DNA from: an uncultured Oscillospiraceae bacterium | GTDB taxonomy: Bacteria > Bacillota > Clostridia > Oscillospirales > Ruminococcaceae | DNA length: 64,000 bases | Reading direction: 5' to 3' | Assembly: GCA_910584715.1 (NCBI GenBank) | Contig: CAJUAN010000006.1 | Coordinates: 1-64,000 of the forward strand | Shown: positions 43,191 to 53,143 of the stretch, piece after piece | Numbering within the stretch: the stretch's first letter is position 1 | Layout: each line of letters begins with the position of its first letter | Notes under the pieces: model-generated | What the model saw: only the letters and a program-made list of their open reading frames with translations | Database searches by the model: none | What the model was told of the DNA's origin: nothing | Position numbers and translations under genes: made by a program

Positions 43191-43240
43191 TGCTTTTTTA
43201 ACGATTATAGCATAGTTACCACTAAAATGCCAATAAAAAT

Positions 43241-43276
43241 CACTTAAACGACGGATTTTTCACTTAAACAACGGAT
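43241..43276 (+). repeat. Two direct repeats of CACTTAAACRACGGAT
   Basis: Copies at 43241-43256 and 43261-43276, period 20 bases (about two helix turns), in the 690-bp mcp-alaS intergenic region. Could be a regulator site. The rest of that region holds only the decayed fragment and the alaS promoter. Confidence 0.6.
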
Positions 43277-43555
43277 AAATAGAAAATATTTACAAACCGT
43301 AAGCTGTTACTTAATTATAGCAAAAAAATAAACAATTGGGTGCATTTGACGAAAACAGCAGATTTGGCAGCGAAAATAACATATAAAAGACACAATTCCC
43401 GCATGAGAAAGTGATATAGCCTTTGCAATTTATTGTATTTGTATTTATATCGGTATTTTGAAAAAATACTTTATCGCTTTCAGCTTTTCTGCTGCTTTTT
43501 TATTATACTTTTATTGTAATCATACAATATTAATATGTATATAATAATTTGACGC

Positions 43556-43584
43556 TTGACAAAATATGTCTTATATGGTAAAAT
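43556..43584 (+). promoter_or_regulatory. Promoter for the alaS operon
   Basis: TTGACA, 17 bases, TAAAAT, 39 bases before alaS. The leader is too short for a T-box. Confidence 0.8.
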
Positions 43585-43623
43585 AATCAGGTTAAATTAT
43601 GTGTACCGAAAGGAAGCTTATAT

Positions 43624-46242
43624 ATGGAATGGACAGGCTTGAACGACCTGAGAGAAAAATATCTTTCTTTTTTTGAAAGCAAAAATCATACAAGAATGGC
43701 AAGCGCTTCGCTTATTCCTCACGGGGACAACAGCCTTTTGCTTATCAACAGCGGCATGGCTCCGCTTAAAAAGTTCTTTCTTGGGCAGGAAACCCCTCCG
43801 AATGTGAGAGTTACTACCTGTCAGAAATGCATCCGTACTCCCGACATTGAGCGTGTCGGCAAGACTGCCCGCCACGGCACTTATTTTGAAATGCTGGGCA
43901 ATTTCTCTTTCGGGGACTATTTTAAAAAGGAAGCTATTGCTTGGGCGTGGGAATTTTTGACAGGCGTATTGGCTATCCCTGCGGACAGGCTTTGGATCAC
44001 CATTTTTGAAAGTGACGACGAGGCTGAGCAGATTTGGATAAACGATATAGGCATACCCAAGGAACGTATAAAGCGTCTCGGCAAAGCGGACAACTTCTGG
44101 GAACACGGCAGCGGTCCCTGCGGTCCTTGTTCCGAAATACACTTTGACAGGGGAGAAAGCTACGGTCCTTTTGAAAGCTTTGAACAGGCAAGCGACTGCG
44201 ACCGCATTATTGAGATATGGAACCTTGTTTTTTCTCAGTTTGACAGCGACGGAAACGGCAATTATGCCGAAATGGCTCACAAAAATATAGACACCGGTAT
44301 GGGCCTTGAAAGACTTGCTTGCGCTATGCAGGGTGTGGACAACCTTTTCGAGGTTGACACTGTACAGAATATAATGAAGCACATCAGCAAAATTGCTGGC
44401 GTGGAGTACAAGGCGGACGAGAAAAAGGATGTTTCCCTCCGCGTTATTACCGACCATATCCGTTCCACAACGTTTATGGTTGGGGACGGCGTTACCCCCT
44501 CGAACAACGGAAGAGGATATGTTCTGCGCCGCCTTTTGAGACGCGCCGCGCGTCACGGCAGACTTCTGGGAATAACAAAGCCTTTCCTCTATGAAGTCGT
44601 TGATACTGTTATCGCTGAAAATGCCTGCGCTTATCCGGAGCTTGAGGAGCGCAAGGCTTACATTAAAAAGCTTATAAAGAGCGAAGAGGAAACCTTTGCC
44701 AAGACTATTGACAAGGGTATGGAGATCCTTACCGAAAAAATTGACGCGGTCATAGCGTCCGGAAAGACCGTTCTTGACGGCGCGGACGCTTTTCTGCTCA
44801 GCGACACATACGGCTTCCCTATAGACCTTACCGTTGAAATTGCCGAGGAAAAGGGTCTTACCGTGGACGAGACGGGATACACCGAATGTCTCAATGAACA
44901 GAAGAAAAAAGCCCGTGACGACCACAATGCGAAATCGGGTTCGTCCTGGGAGGACGGCACGCTTGTTGTCGAGTGTAAAGCTACAGACTTCACAGGCTAC
45001 TCGTCCATGGAAGAGCAGGCTGAGGTGCTTGCGATATTTGTTGACGGTGAAAGCGTTGAGACCGCAAACGACGGCGACGAGGCGGTCATCGTCCTTGACA
45101 AAACTCCTTTTTACGCGGAAAGCGGAGGACAGGTAGGCGATACCGGCGTTATAAGCGGTGCAATGACGGCGTTTGAAGTGTCCGATACAAAGAAGATACA
45201 CAGCGGACATTTTCTCCATATGGGCGTTGCGCAGGGCGCGGTCTCGGTGGGTGACAAGGTAACGGCTTCCGTCGATAAAAAGCGCAGGTCTTCGATAATG
45301 CGCAACCATACCGCGGCGCACCTTTTGCAGGCGGCTCTGCGAAAGGTTCTGGGAGATCACGTTCATCAGGCGGGACAGCTTGTTGACGGCGACAGAGTCC
45401 GTTTTGACTTCTCTCATTTCGAGGCTGTAACTCCCGACGAGCTTAAAGAGATCGAGGGTATCATCAATACCGATATTCTCAGCGCGATCCCAGTAACAAT
45501 GACGGAAATGCCTATTGATGAAGCAAGAAAGCTGGGAGCAATGGCTCTGTTCGGCGAAAAATACGGCGATATCGTCCGCGTTGTAAACGTTGAGGGTACT
45601 TCAATAGAGTTCTGCGGCGGTACGCACGTTGACAATACCTCAAAGCTGGGACTGTTCAAGATCATTTCCGAGAATTCCGTTGCCGCCGGCGTAAGACGTA
45701 TTGAAGCAGTAACGGGCACGGGAGTTCTTGCTTTGATAGACGACTATAAAAATACGCTTACCGAAGCCGCTCATGCTATCAAAGCCCCCAACGCTTCCGA
45801 GCTTACGGCGCGCTGCACGGCTGCTGTGGGAGAGCTTAAAGCTCTTGAAAAGGAAGTTTCCGAGCTGAAAGGAAAGCTTGCTTCCACACAGCTTGATTCC
45901 CTGTTTGAGACAGCGGTATCTGTCGGTTCTGTGCGTGTTATTGCCGCCGAGATTGCAGGTGCAAAGGCTGACATTCTCAGAACACTTGGCGACAGCATAA
46001 AGGATAAAGCTCCCGACGCGGTAGCGGTTATTGCGGGAGACGGTTCTATCGTTTGCGTATGCGGTAAGGAAGCCGCGGCGGCAGGCGCTCACGCGGGAAA
46101 TATAGTACGCAAGGTATCAGCCCTTACAGGCGGAAAGGGCGGCGGACGTCCCGACAGCGCAATGGCGGGTATCGGCGACGCTTCAAAGATAAAGGAAGCT
46201 ATTGTTGCAGTCGGAGATATCGTTTCCGAATTTGTTAAGTAA
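43624..46242 (+). CDS. alaS: Alanyl-tRNA synthetase
   Basis: This 872-residue enzyme is complete. The N-terminal catalytic domain has LINSGMAPLKKFFLG, TCQKCIRTPDIE, EMLGNFSFGDYFKKEA and GMGLERL. The editing domain has the NHTAAHLLQAALR (HxxxH) and CGGTHVDNTS (CxxxH) zinc ligands. The C-terminal part ends with the GGKGGGRPDSAMAG segment of the oligomerisation domain. It charges tRNA-Ala and clears Ser/Gly mischarges. First gene of the rightward operon; GAAAGGA precedes ATG. Confidence 0.97.
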   Translation: MEWTGLNDLREKYLSFFESKNHTRMASASLIPHGDNSLLLINSGMAPLKKFFLGQETPPNVRVTTCQKCIRTPDIERVGKTARHGTYFEMLGNFSFGDYFKKEAIAWAWEFLTGVLAIPADRLWITIFESDDEAEQIWINDIGIPKERIKRLGKADNFWEHGSGPCGPCSEIHFDRGESYGPFESFEQASDCDRIIEIWNLVFSQFDSDGNGNYAEMAHKNIDTGMGLERLACAMQGVDNLFEVDTVQNIMKHISKIAGVEYKADEKKDVSLRVITDHIRSTTFMVGDGVTPSNNGRGYVLRRLLRRAARHGRLLGITKPFLYEVVDTVIAENACAYPELEERKAYIKKLIKSEEETFAKTIDKGMEILTEKIDAVIASGKTVLDGADAFLLSDTYGFPIDLTVEIAEEKGLTVDETGYTECLNEQKKKARDDHNAKSGSSWEDGTLVVECKATDFTGYSSMEEQAEVLAIFVDGESVETANDGDEAVIVLDKTPFYAESGGQVGDTGVISGAMTAFEVSDTKKIHSGHFLHMGVAQGAVSVGDKVTASVDKKRRSSIMRNHTAAHLLQAALRKVLGDHVHQAGQLVDGDRVRFDFSHFEAVTPDELKEIEGIINTDILSAIPVTMTEMPIDEARKLGAMALFGEKYGDIVRVVNVEGTSIEFCGGTHVDNTSKLGLFKIISENSVAAGVRRIEAVTGTGVLALIDDYKNTLTEAAHAIKAPNASELTARCTAAVGELKALEKEVSELKGKLASTQLDSLFETAVSVGSVRVIAAEIAGAKADILRTLGDSIKDKAPDAVAVIAGDGSIVCVCGKEAAAAGAHAGNIVRKVSALTGGKGGGRPDSAMAGIGDASKIKEAIVAVGDIVSEFVK

Positions 46243-46260
46243 TAAGAAAGGAAAATTGCA

Positions 46261-46605
46261 ATGGAAGATTGTCTTTTCTGTAAAATAATCGCGGGGGAGA
46301 TCTCAAGTACAAAAGTATACGAGGACGATTACGTATACGCTTTTAAGGATATTAACCCCCTTGCTCCGGTGCACGTTCTTGTTGTTCCTAAAACACATAT
46401 TTCAGGAGCAAACAAGATAACTTCGGAAAATTCCGCAGTTGTGTCCAAAATATTTGAGGCGGCGGCAAAAATCGCAAAAGAACAGGGGATTGCTGACGAC
46501 GGCTTCCGAATTGTCACGAATTGCGGTGAGAACGGCTGTCAGAGCGTTAAGCATCTTCACTTCCACATTCTGGGCGGCAGAAAGCTTGACGTTACAATGG
46601 GATAG
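46261..46605 (+). CDS. HIT-family nucleotide hydrolase (HinT-like)
   Basis: This 114-residue protein has the HIT signature HLHFHILGG near the C-terminus, and CLFCKIIAGEISSTKVYED at the start, typical of HinT purine-nucleoside phosphoramidases. It hydrolyses AMP-linked side products such as aminoacyl-adenylates, fitting the place behind alaS (18 bases). Confidence 0.93.
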   Translation: MEDCLFCKIIAGEISSTKVYEDDYVYAFKDINPLAPVHVLVVPKTHISGANKITSENSAVVSKIFEAAAKIAKEQGIADDGFRIVTNCGENGCQSVKHLHFHILGGRKLDVTMG

Positions 46606-46634
46606 TTTCGGCTGACTGAAAGGACTGACCTTTG

Positions 46635-48758
46635 ATGAAGCGAAAAATGGCTTATATCGGTACGTTTTATCTGATAGGTCTTTTTTTCGCGTCCTTTCTC
46701 AGCCGCGGGTTTAATTTGGCGGCTGCCGCGGTACTTGTGTTATCCGCGGTTTCCGCCATTGCTGTTTATAAGGGAAAATATGTAAAAACCGCTGTCTGTT
46801 TTTTCAGCGCAGCAGCAGGAATGTTTCTTTACAGCGCATATGATGCGTTAGTGTATGAAAATATTATTAAGTACAACGGCTGCGATGTTGAGGTCGTGGG
46901 AAAAATACTGGATTGTAACGAGTACAGCGGAGATAAAACTCTTTATACCGTAAAAGGTATTATAAACGGAGATGTGTCTGCTAAGGTCTCGTTTTTCGCG
47001 GACAGCTCCAATGCTGAGATAGGGGACGTAGTAAGAGTTATCGGAAAAGCCTCGGAATTAAAAGACAGCTATAAATTTCCAACGAAGTCCTACTATAAGG
47101 CGAAGGGTATCTATCTGCGGATAGACAAGGTGTCACACTTCAACTTTACCCATACGGAATTCTCATTCAGGCGGCTGATCGACAACTATCGTATGCATAT
47201 TTTGAACGTTATAGACGACCAGATGGACGGAGACTGCGCGGCGGTGATGTCGGCAATGCTTTTCGGAGATAAATCCGCTATCGACAGCAGCGAAAAAACT
47301 CTTATGTACCGCGCGGGGATAGGTCATATCATGGCTGTATCCGGCGTTCACCTGTCGGTAGTATGCTCGTTTTTCTGGCTTGTGATATCTCGTCTGCCGA
47401 TCGGCAGATATTTTCGGTTCGGACTGCTTATGGTACCTGTTGTATGTTTTGTCATGCTTGCGGGAATGTCAAATTCTGTTATTAGGGCGGCGATAATGAT
47501 CGCTCTTGTTTACGGGGCGGGACTTTTCAGGAGACGCGCCGATACCTTTAACTCGCTTGGAATCGCGGTTATTCTGCTGACTGCCGCGTCTCCCTTTTCG
47601 GTTAGGGACGCTTCGTTCCTCTTGTCTGCCGCGGGAGTTTTCGGCATAGGAGTTGCCGCGCCGGTTGTTACTGCGGAATTTGAGAAGAAGCGTAAGCTTG
47701 GCGGTATTGCAAAGTCGTTTATTGCTTCAGTATGCGTTATGGTTATAGTTTTTCCGGTTACTATGCTGTTTTTTGACGAAGTATCTGTTGTGTCTCCGTT
47801 CTCTAACCTGATACTTCTTCCGATATGCACAATAGTGCTTGTTGGAGGGGTAGTAGTAATGCTGACCGGAGGAACGGCGTTTGCCGCAGTTCCCGTGTTA
47901 AAGGTCTGCGGGATTTGCTGCCGTGCGGTAATAATTATTTCTGAATATATAGGGCGGCTTCGTTTTTCCTATATTCCGCTCGGTATAGAGACCGTACGCA
48001 TAGTCATTATCATTGCCGCAGTGTCGGCAGCGCTGTTTATTTTGGTATTTGAAAAAAGAAAAAGCGGTATTTTTCTTTCTGTATCTTCGCTTGCGTTGGC
48101 AATGGTTTTTTCCGGTATGTACAAATACATACCGGACGGTAAAACCACTGTAGCGATCCTCAAAGAGGGGAGCGCGGTTACTGCCGTTATACATGACAAA
48201 CGTTCGGCATGCATTATCGATCTTAAAAAAGGCGGAAATGCCGCAGGCTCTGCGGTGAAGTATCTTAACAGAAACGGTATATATCGATTAAACGCTGTCA
48301 TTCTGAATACGGATATAAATATATCCTTGCCTGTTTATGCAAGCGGTCTTGAGCTTTTCGATACGGATATCGTTCTTGTTCCCGAAAATGATATGCATTT
48401 AGCGGACGGTTCTTCGTTTGAATTTGAGATCGAAAGCTATTCCAATGACAGCGGCTGTGTCGATGTCTGCGGCTGCAGTATTGCTTTTATGAATGACGGA
48501 ACGGTGATTGTAAGCATATCGGGCGCAGATATAATAATGTATGATTCAAAATCCTATATCAGTCCGGACGTTTTGTACAGCGCGGCCGTAAGGTACAGCG
48601 GAAAAAGCGTTGAGAGCGACGCAAATGCTGACATTATCGCGGCTATGGACGACGGATCGGAGGCCGTTGCAAAAAACGGTACAAAAATATATATCGGTGA
48701 AAATGTTAAATTTACCGTAAATGCGGACGGAACTGTTGATTCCGAGGAAATAGAATGA
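46635..48758 (+). CDS. comEC: ComEC/Rec2-family membrane protein with degenerate C-terminal domain
   Basis: This 707-residue protein has an N-terminal OB-like domain (ECD, about 70-160) with its preceding helices. A Competence-type multi-helix core follows, with MSAMLFGDKSAI and YRAGIGHIMAVSGVHLSVVC, the family signature. The C-terminal 200 residues correspond in place to the metallo-beta-lactamase domain of ComEC. However, the expected HxHxDH is absent; the matching stretch reads AVILNTDINISLPVYASGLE. So the domain is kept in outline but should not bind metal. ComEC carries incoming DNA across the membrane; holA follows, the usual order. Start ATG 46635 is chosen over TTG 46632. Confidence 0.85.
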   Translation: MKRKMAYIGTFYLIGLFFASFLSRGFNLAAAAVLVLSAVSAIAVYKGKYVKTAVCFFSAAAGMFLYSAYDALVYENIIKYNGCDVEVVGKILDCNEYSGDKTLYTVKGIINGDVSAKVSFFADSSNAEIGDVVRVIGKASELKDSYKFPTKSYYKAKGIYLRIDKVSHFNFTHTEFSFRRLIDNYRMHILNVIDDQMDGDCAAVMSAMLFGDKSAIDSSEKTLMYRAGIGHIMAVSGVHLSVVCSFFWLVISRLPIGRYFRFGLLMVPVVCFVMLAGMSNSVIRAAIMIALVYGAGLFRRRADTFNSLGIAVILLTAASPFSVRDASFLLSAAGVFGIGVAAPVVTAEFEKKRKLGGIAKSFIASVCVMVIVFPVTMLFFDEVSVVSPFSNLILLPICTIVLVGGVVVMLTGGTAFAAVPVLKVCGICCRAVIIISEYIGRLRFSYIPLGIETVRIVIIIAAVSAALFILVFEKRKSGIFLSVSSLALAMVFSGMYKYIPDGKTTVAILKEGSAVTAVIHDKRSACIIDLKKGGNAAGSAVKYLNRNGIYRLNAVILNTDINISLPVYASGLELFDTDIVLVPENDMHLADGSSFEFEIESYSNDSGCVDVCGCSIAFMNDGTVIVSISGADIIMYDSKSYISPDVLYSAAVRYSGKSVESDANADIIAAMDDGSEAVAKNGTKIYIGENVKFTVNADGTVDSEEIE

Positions 48759-48771
48759 AAGGAGCTGCGGC

Positions 48772-49821
48772 ATGGCTGTTGTAACAGAAAGCGATCTTAA
48801 GCATGCGATAAAGAACAAAAGCTTTGCGAGAGTGTATTATTTTTACGGCAGGGACATTGCCGCAGTGGAAAAGTACACCAAAGCAATAATTTCAAAAGCT
48901 GTAAAAAAAGAGGACGAGACTTACAATCTGCACTCATTTGATGGAAAAAACTTTGACATTGACGAATTTTCCGACGCTTGCGAGGCTCTACCTGTTTTTG
49001 CGGAATACGTCTGCTGCACGGTCTGCGATTTGAACGCGGAGGGACTGTCCGCGGATATTTTGAAACGTATTACAGATATAACATCCGATCTTCCCGAAAC
49101 TACAGTTCTGATATTTTACTATACCTCGGTAGATGTTACGGACGGAAAGAAGTTTCCAACCGCAAAAAACAAGAAGCTTATGGACGCAGCGGGAAAAGCC
49201 GGAGGAGTATGCAACTTTGCTTTAAAAACTCCTGCCGTTCTCACTAAAGAGATAATGGCGAGGGTCTCCAAGGAGGGCTGCGGTATTTCCCGCGACGCGG
49301 CGGCATTTCTGGCAGAGCAGTGCTCCTGCAATACGCTGATGATCGAAAACGAGATAGAAAAGCTTACCGCTTATGCATTTGGAAACGAGATAACCGTCGA
49401 TATGGTAAAGGCGCTGTCCCCAAGACAGATAGAGACCACGACTTTCGATCTTGCCCGCGCTATAACCCGCATGGATGCTAAAACTGCAATGCGTTTGTTC
49501 AGCGACCTTGCTCAGGAAAAAACGGAGCCGATAATCATTCTTTACTCCATAACCGGAAATATGCTTGACCTGTACCGGGCAAGAGCGGCGATGTCCTGCC
49601 GAAAGACCGCTGCCGACGTAAAGGAGGATTTCGGTTACCCGAAAAACATGGGCTTCCGCGTGGACAATGCCTTTCGGGACGTTCAGAAGCTGTCTATGCC
49701 GCATCTGAGAATGTGCGTGAGGGTACTCGCGGAAACCGATATCGCCATGAAATCCATGAAAACCGACCCGATGGTACTGCTTGAAGAGGCAATAGTCAGA
49801 ATGCTGAAATTTAGGAACTAA
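48772..49821 (+). CDS. holA: DNA polymerase III delta subunit
   Basis: This 349-residue clamp-loader subunit has the family layout: an N-terminal AAA+-like domain without a working P-loop (ARVYYFYGRDIAAVEKYTK), EIEKLTAYA near residue 195 and a C-terminal collar domain (DLYRARAAM..). Together with DnaX and HolB it loads the sliding clamp. AAAGGAG precedes ATG. It follows comEC by 13 bases. Confidence 0.93.
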   Translation: MAVVTESDLKHAIKNKSFARVYYFYGRDIAAVEKYTKAIISKAVKKEDETYNLHSFDGKNFDIDEFSDACEALPVFAEYVCCTVCDLNAEGLSADILKRITDITSDLPETTVLIFYYTSVDVTDGKKFPTAKNKKLMDAAGKAGGVCNFALKTPAVLTKEIMARVSKEGCGISRDAAAFLAEQCSCNTLMIENEIEKLTAYAFGNEITVDMVKALSPRQIETTTFDLARAITRMDAKTAMRLFSDLAQEKTEPIIILYSITGNMLDLYRARAAMSCRKTAADVKEDFGYPKNMGFRVDNAFRDVQKLSMPHLRMCVRVLAETDIAMKSMKTDPMVLLEEAIVRMLKFRN

Positions 49822-49842
49822 GGAAAGGCGTGAACAGATAAA

Positions 49843-50451
49843 ATGCTTCGCGTAAAACAAGCTGTGATAGTCGAGGGAAAGTACGATAAAATAAAGCTTT
49901 CTTCGGTGATAGACGGGGTGATAATCCCCACAAACGGCTTCAATGTGTTCAAAAACAGAGAAACTCTTGAATTGATAAGATATTTTGCAAAAACTTCGGG
50001 AATAATAATTCTTACCGATTCGGACGCGGCGGGCTTTAAAATACGTTCTTTTCTCAAAGGCGCGGTCGGAAACGGAGAAATTATTAACGTCTACGTTCCC
50101 GATATTTTTGGAAAGGAAAAGCGCAAGACCATTCCCTCAAAGGAGGGAAAGCTCGGTGTTGAGGGCATGGAAAAGGAAATTATTCTCGAAGCCTTCCGAA
50201 AAGCGGGAATTGCCACTGAGGAGAAAGCGGAACAGTCCGATAATGACGCGATAACCAAACTTGACCTTTATGAATGCGGTCTGAGCGGCGGGAAAAATTC
50301 TTCGGCTATGAGGAAAAAGCTTCTTGCAAAGCTGAAACTTCCCGAGCTTCTGACAACTTCGGGAATGGTTTCTGTACTTAATACAATGATGAGCAGGCAG
50401 GATTTTTTTGAGCTTGCCGAAAAACTAAACAGCGGGGAGGAGCTGTCCTAA
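49843..50451 (+). CDS. rnmV: Ribonuclease M5 (Toprim)
   Basis: This 202-residue protein has a Toprim domain: catalytic Glu in VIVEGKYDK (near 10), and the DxD motif in IILTDSDAAGFKIRSFL (near 55). It is followed by IFGKEKRKTIPSKEGKLGVE, typical of RNase M5, which matures 5S rRNA in Gram-positives. It lies between holA and a MBOAT gene. Confidence 0.93.
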   Translation: MLRVKQAVIVEGKYDKIKLSSVIDGVIIPTNGFNVFKNRETLELIRYFAKTSGIIILTDSDAAGFKIRSFLKGAVGNGEIINVYVPDIFGKEKRKTIPSKEGKLGVEGMEKEIILEAFRKAGIATEEKAEQSDNDAITKLDLYECGLSGGKNSSAMRKKLLAKLKLPELLTTSGMVSVLNTMMSRQDFFELAEKLNSGEELS

Positions 50452-50453
50452 AA

Positions 50454-51953
50454 ATGGTATTTTCAAGTCTTACATTTTTATATTATTTTCTGCCTGTGGT
50501 ACTGATAGTGTATATTTTTCTGCCCAACAGGATAACCGTTCCGCTGGGTGGGGACAGGCATTTGGTTATTCCTGCCAGAAATCTTCTGATACTTTTATCC
50601 GGATTTTTCTTTTACGCCTGGGGAGAACCCTTTTATGTGATCTTAATGCTGTTCTCCACGCTGATAGACTACACTGCGGGACGGTTTATGGCAAAATATG
50701 ACGACAGCCCGGCAAAGCGCAGACTTTGCCTTATTGTGTCAGTGTGCATGAACGTGGGTCTGCTGGCGGTGTTCAAGTACAGCGATTTCATTATAGACAC
50801 CGTAAACGGCATTTTCCGTTCGGATATAACCAATCCAGTAATAATTGTAAACCGCGCAATAAACGACGTGTATAACTTCGGACTCAGCGAGAGTCGTGTG
50901 GCTTTGCCTATCGGGATATCGTTTTATACCTTTCAGTCCATGTCCTATACGATAGACCTGTACCTGCGGAACATCAAGGTGCAGAAAAGCTTTATAGGCT
51001 TTACCTCGTATGTAACCCTTTTTCCCCAGATAGTCGCGGGACCTATCGTCCGCTATGAGGACGTTGCCGCCGAGCTTGACGAGCGGACTGTAAATATCAA
51101 CAAGATAAGCGAGGGTATTTGCATTTTTGTCAAGGGACTTGCCAAAAAGGTACTTCTTGCAAACAACATCGGTATTATATGGACTCAGATAAAAGCCATG
51201 GACTACGGTGAAATAAGCGCGGCGACCGCTTGGATAGGCATACTGGCATTTACGTTCCAGATATATTTTGACTTTTCGGGGTACTCCGACATGGCGGTGG
51301 GACTGGGCAAAATGCTCGGTTTCAATTTCCCGAAAAACTTCGATCACCCATATCTGTCCCGGAGCGTAGGCGAGTTCTGGCGCAGATGGCATATTACGCT
51401 GGGAACCTGGTTCAGGGAGTATGTCTACATTCCTTTGGGCGGCAACAGAAAGGGTCAGGGTAAAACTATCCGCAATCTTCTTATTGTGTGGGGACTTACG
51501 GGTCTGTGGCACGGCGCAAGCTGGAACTTTATCCTGTGGGGACTCTATTTCGGCGTGCTTATAGTTATTGAGCGTCTCGGCTGGGGAAACGTGCTGAAAA
51601 AGCTTCCCTCAGCTGTCAGCGGACTTTACACATTTCTGATAGTTGTGTTCGGCTGGGTGCTTTTTGATACGAACACCCTTTCCGACGCGGGGCGGTTCTT
51701 TAAAGCAATGTTTGGCGGAAACGGTCTCGGAGACAGCACGGCAGCGTACTATATGGCTTCAAATATTGTTATTTTCCTGCTGTGCATATTTGCTTCCACC
51801 GACCTGTTCGGAAAACTTACAGCTGCTTTTAAAAAGAAAAAAGGCAAGCTTTATTCCGGCGTAACTCCGGCAGTAACGGCAGCCGTGCTGCTTTTGTGTA
51901 CCTCTTACCTTGTGGACGCTACCTATAATCCGTTCCTGTACTTCAGATTTTAA
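50454..51953 (+). CDS. MBOAT-family O-acyltransferase (AlgI-like)
   Basis: This 499-residue membrane protein has about ten transmembrane segments. Family marks are FFYAWGEPFYVILMLFSTLI, ALPIGISFYTFQSMSYTIDL, LFPQIVAGPIVRYEDV, FWRRWHITLGTWFREYVYIP and the active-site His in GLTGLWHGASWNFILWG. Such proteins move acyl groups, usually acetyl, across the membrane to extracellular polysaccharides or teichoic acids, with a DHHW/AlgX partner. That partner follows after 24 bases. It starts two bases after rnmV ends. Confidence 0.95.
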   Translation: MVFSSLTFLYYFLPVVLIVYIFLPNRITVPLGGDRHLVIPARNLLILLSGFFFYAWGEPFYVILMLFSTLIDYTAGRFMAKYDDSPAKRRLCLIVSVCMNVGLLAVFKYSDFIIDTVNGIFRSDITNPVIIVNRAINDVYNFGLSESRVALPIGISFYTFQSMSYTIDLYLRNIKVQKSFIGFTSYVTLFPQIVAGPIVRYEDVAAELDERTVNINKISEGICIFVKGLAKKVLLANNIGIIWTQIKAMDYGEISAATAWIGILAFTFQIYFDFSGYSDMAVGLGKMLGFNFPKNFDHPYLSRSVGEFWRRWHITLGTWFREYVYIPLGGNRKGQGKTIRNLLIVWGLTGLWHGASWNFILWGLYFGVLIVIERLGWGNVLKKLPSAVSGLYTFLIVVFGWVLFDTNTLSDAGRFFKAMFGGNGLGDSTAAYYMASNIVIFLLCIFASTDLFGKLTAAFKKKKGKLYSGVTPAVTAAVLLLCTSYLVDATYNPFLYFRF

Positions 51954-51977
51954 TGTACGGACAGAAAGGATAAATCG

Positions 51978-53129
51978 ATGAAAAAGCCTAAGCTTAATAT
52001 TTCAAGTTTAATAAACTGCGCGGTATTTTTTGCATTATTGATAACGCTTCCCGTGGTAACCGCTTTGCTGCCGAAGAAGGAGCGTTCTGAAATGGAGAAC
52101 AAGCCTTTGCAGAAAATGCCGAGTATATCTGCGAAAACCGTGTTCAGCAGAAAATATATGAACGATCTGGAGACCTATGTTTCAGACCATTTTGTCGGAC
52201 GGACAAGCTGGATAAAGTCCAAGACCGTGCTTGAAACGTCTCTGGGAAAGCGTGAGCGCAACGGTATCTATATTTTAAAGAACCGTCTTGTGGAACACAT
52301 AGCCGAGCCGGATTACGACTCCATTGATAAAAACGTTAATGCGGTAAATAAATTTGCGTCGGAAAACGACGTTCCCGTGTTTTTTATGATAGTACCCACG
52401 TCTGCGGAAATTTACGCCGACGAGCTGCCCCCAAATGCTCCCAACCCAAACCAGAGGGACGTTATAAACTATGTTTACCGAAGCTTCGGAAAGGGTATCA
52501 CCACTCTTGATGTGTATCCTGTTATGGAGTCAAACAAGTATCAGTATATCTACTACCGCACCGACCACCACTGGACTACCCGGGGCGCTTACCTTGCCTA
52601 CGCCGCGGCAGGAAAGAAAATGGGCTATACGCCGCTGCCTGAGGACAAATACGATATAGAACACGCGTCGGACGAATTTCAGGGAACGTTTTATTCCAAG
52701 GCATTGTATGACAAGGTGGAAAAGGATACCCTTGATATCTGGCACCCGACTGCCGGAGAAAATGTTCGTGAGGTAGCCGTCACAACCATGTACGGAGAAG
52801 AGCCGCAGCTGTACAACAGTATGTATTTCCGCGATTACCTTGGCGTAAAGGATAAATACGCTGCATTTCTCGGAACAAATGCGCCGATTGTTACAATTAA
52901 GTCGGATAATGAGGGCGGAAAGCTGCTGGTCATAAAGGATTCCTACGCGCACTGTTACGCTCCGTTCCTTACCGAGCACTACTCGGAGATCTCGCTTATC
53001 GACCTGAGATATATTCAGATGTCATATAAGCAGCTTTTGGATCCCGCGGATTACGATCAGGTGCTTTTCCTTTACAATGCTTCGTCATTTATGTCGGACA
53101 CCGACCTGCGAAAGCTTGCCTACGATTAA
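51978..53129 (+). CDS. DHHW-family (AlgX/AlgJ-like) extracytoplasmic protein
   Basis: This 383-residue protein has a signal anchor (about 8-30) and a SGNH-type domain outside the membrane. The DHHW name-giving motif is in YYRTDHHWTTRGAYLAY near residue 195, and the family SAEIYADELPPN loop precedes it. KDSYAHCYAPFLTEHYSEI near 315 probably supplies the nucleophile Ser. Its expected role is transfer of the acyl group delivered by the MBOAT protein to a glycan. AAAGGAT precedes ATG. Confidence 0.9.
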   Translation: MKKPKLNISSLINCAVFFALLITLPVVTALLPKKERSEMENKPLQKMPSISAKTVFSRKYMNDLETYVSDHFVGRTSWIKSKTVLETSLGKRERNGIYILKNRLVEHIAEPDYDSIDKNVNAVNKFASENDVPVFFMIVPTSAEIYADELPPNAPNPNQRDVINYVYRSFGKGITTLDVYPVMESNKYQYIYYRTDHHWTTRGAYLAYAAAGKKMGYTPLPEDKYDIEHASDEFQGTFYSKALYDKVEKDTLDIWHPTAGENVREVAVTTMYGEEPQLYNSMYFRDYLGVKDKYAAFLGTNAPIVTIKSDNEGGKLLVIKDSYAHCYAPFLTEHYSEISLIDLRYIQMSYKQLLDPADYDQVLFLYNASSFMSDTDLRKLAYD

Positions 53130-53143
53130 CCGATTTTACAAAA

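Noticed and set aside
43585..43623. T-box leader before alaS
   Set aside because: Only about 39 bases lie between the predicted -10 and the start codon, too short for a T-box.
43618..45417. 599-codon open frame on the minus strand opposite alaS
   Set aside because: It is fully antisense to alaS, which has all synthetase motifs; the antisense peptide has no recognisable domain and no ribosome site.
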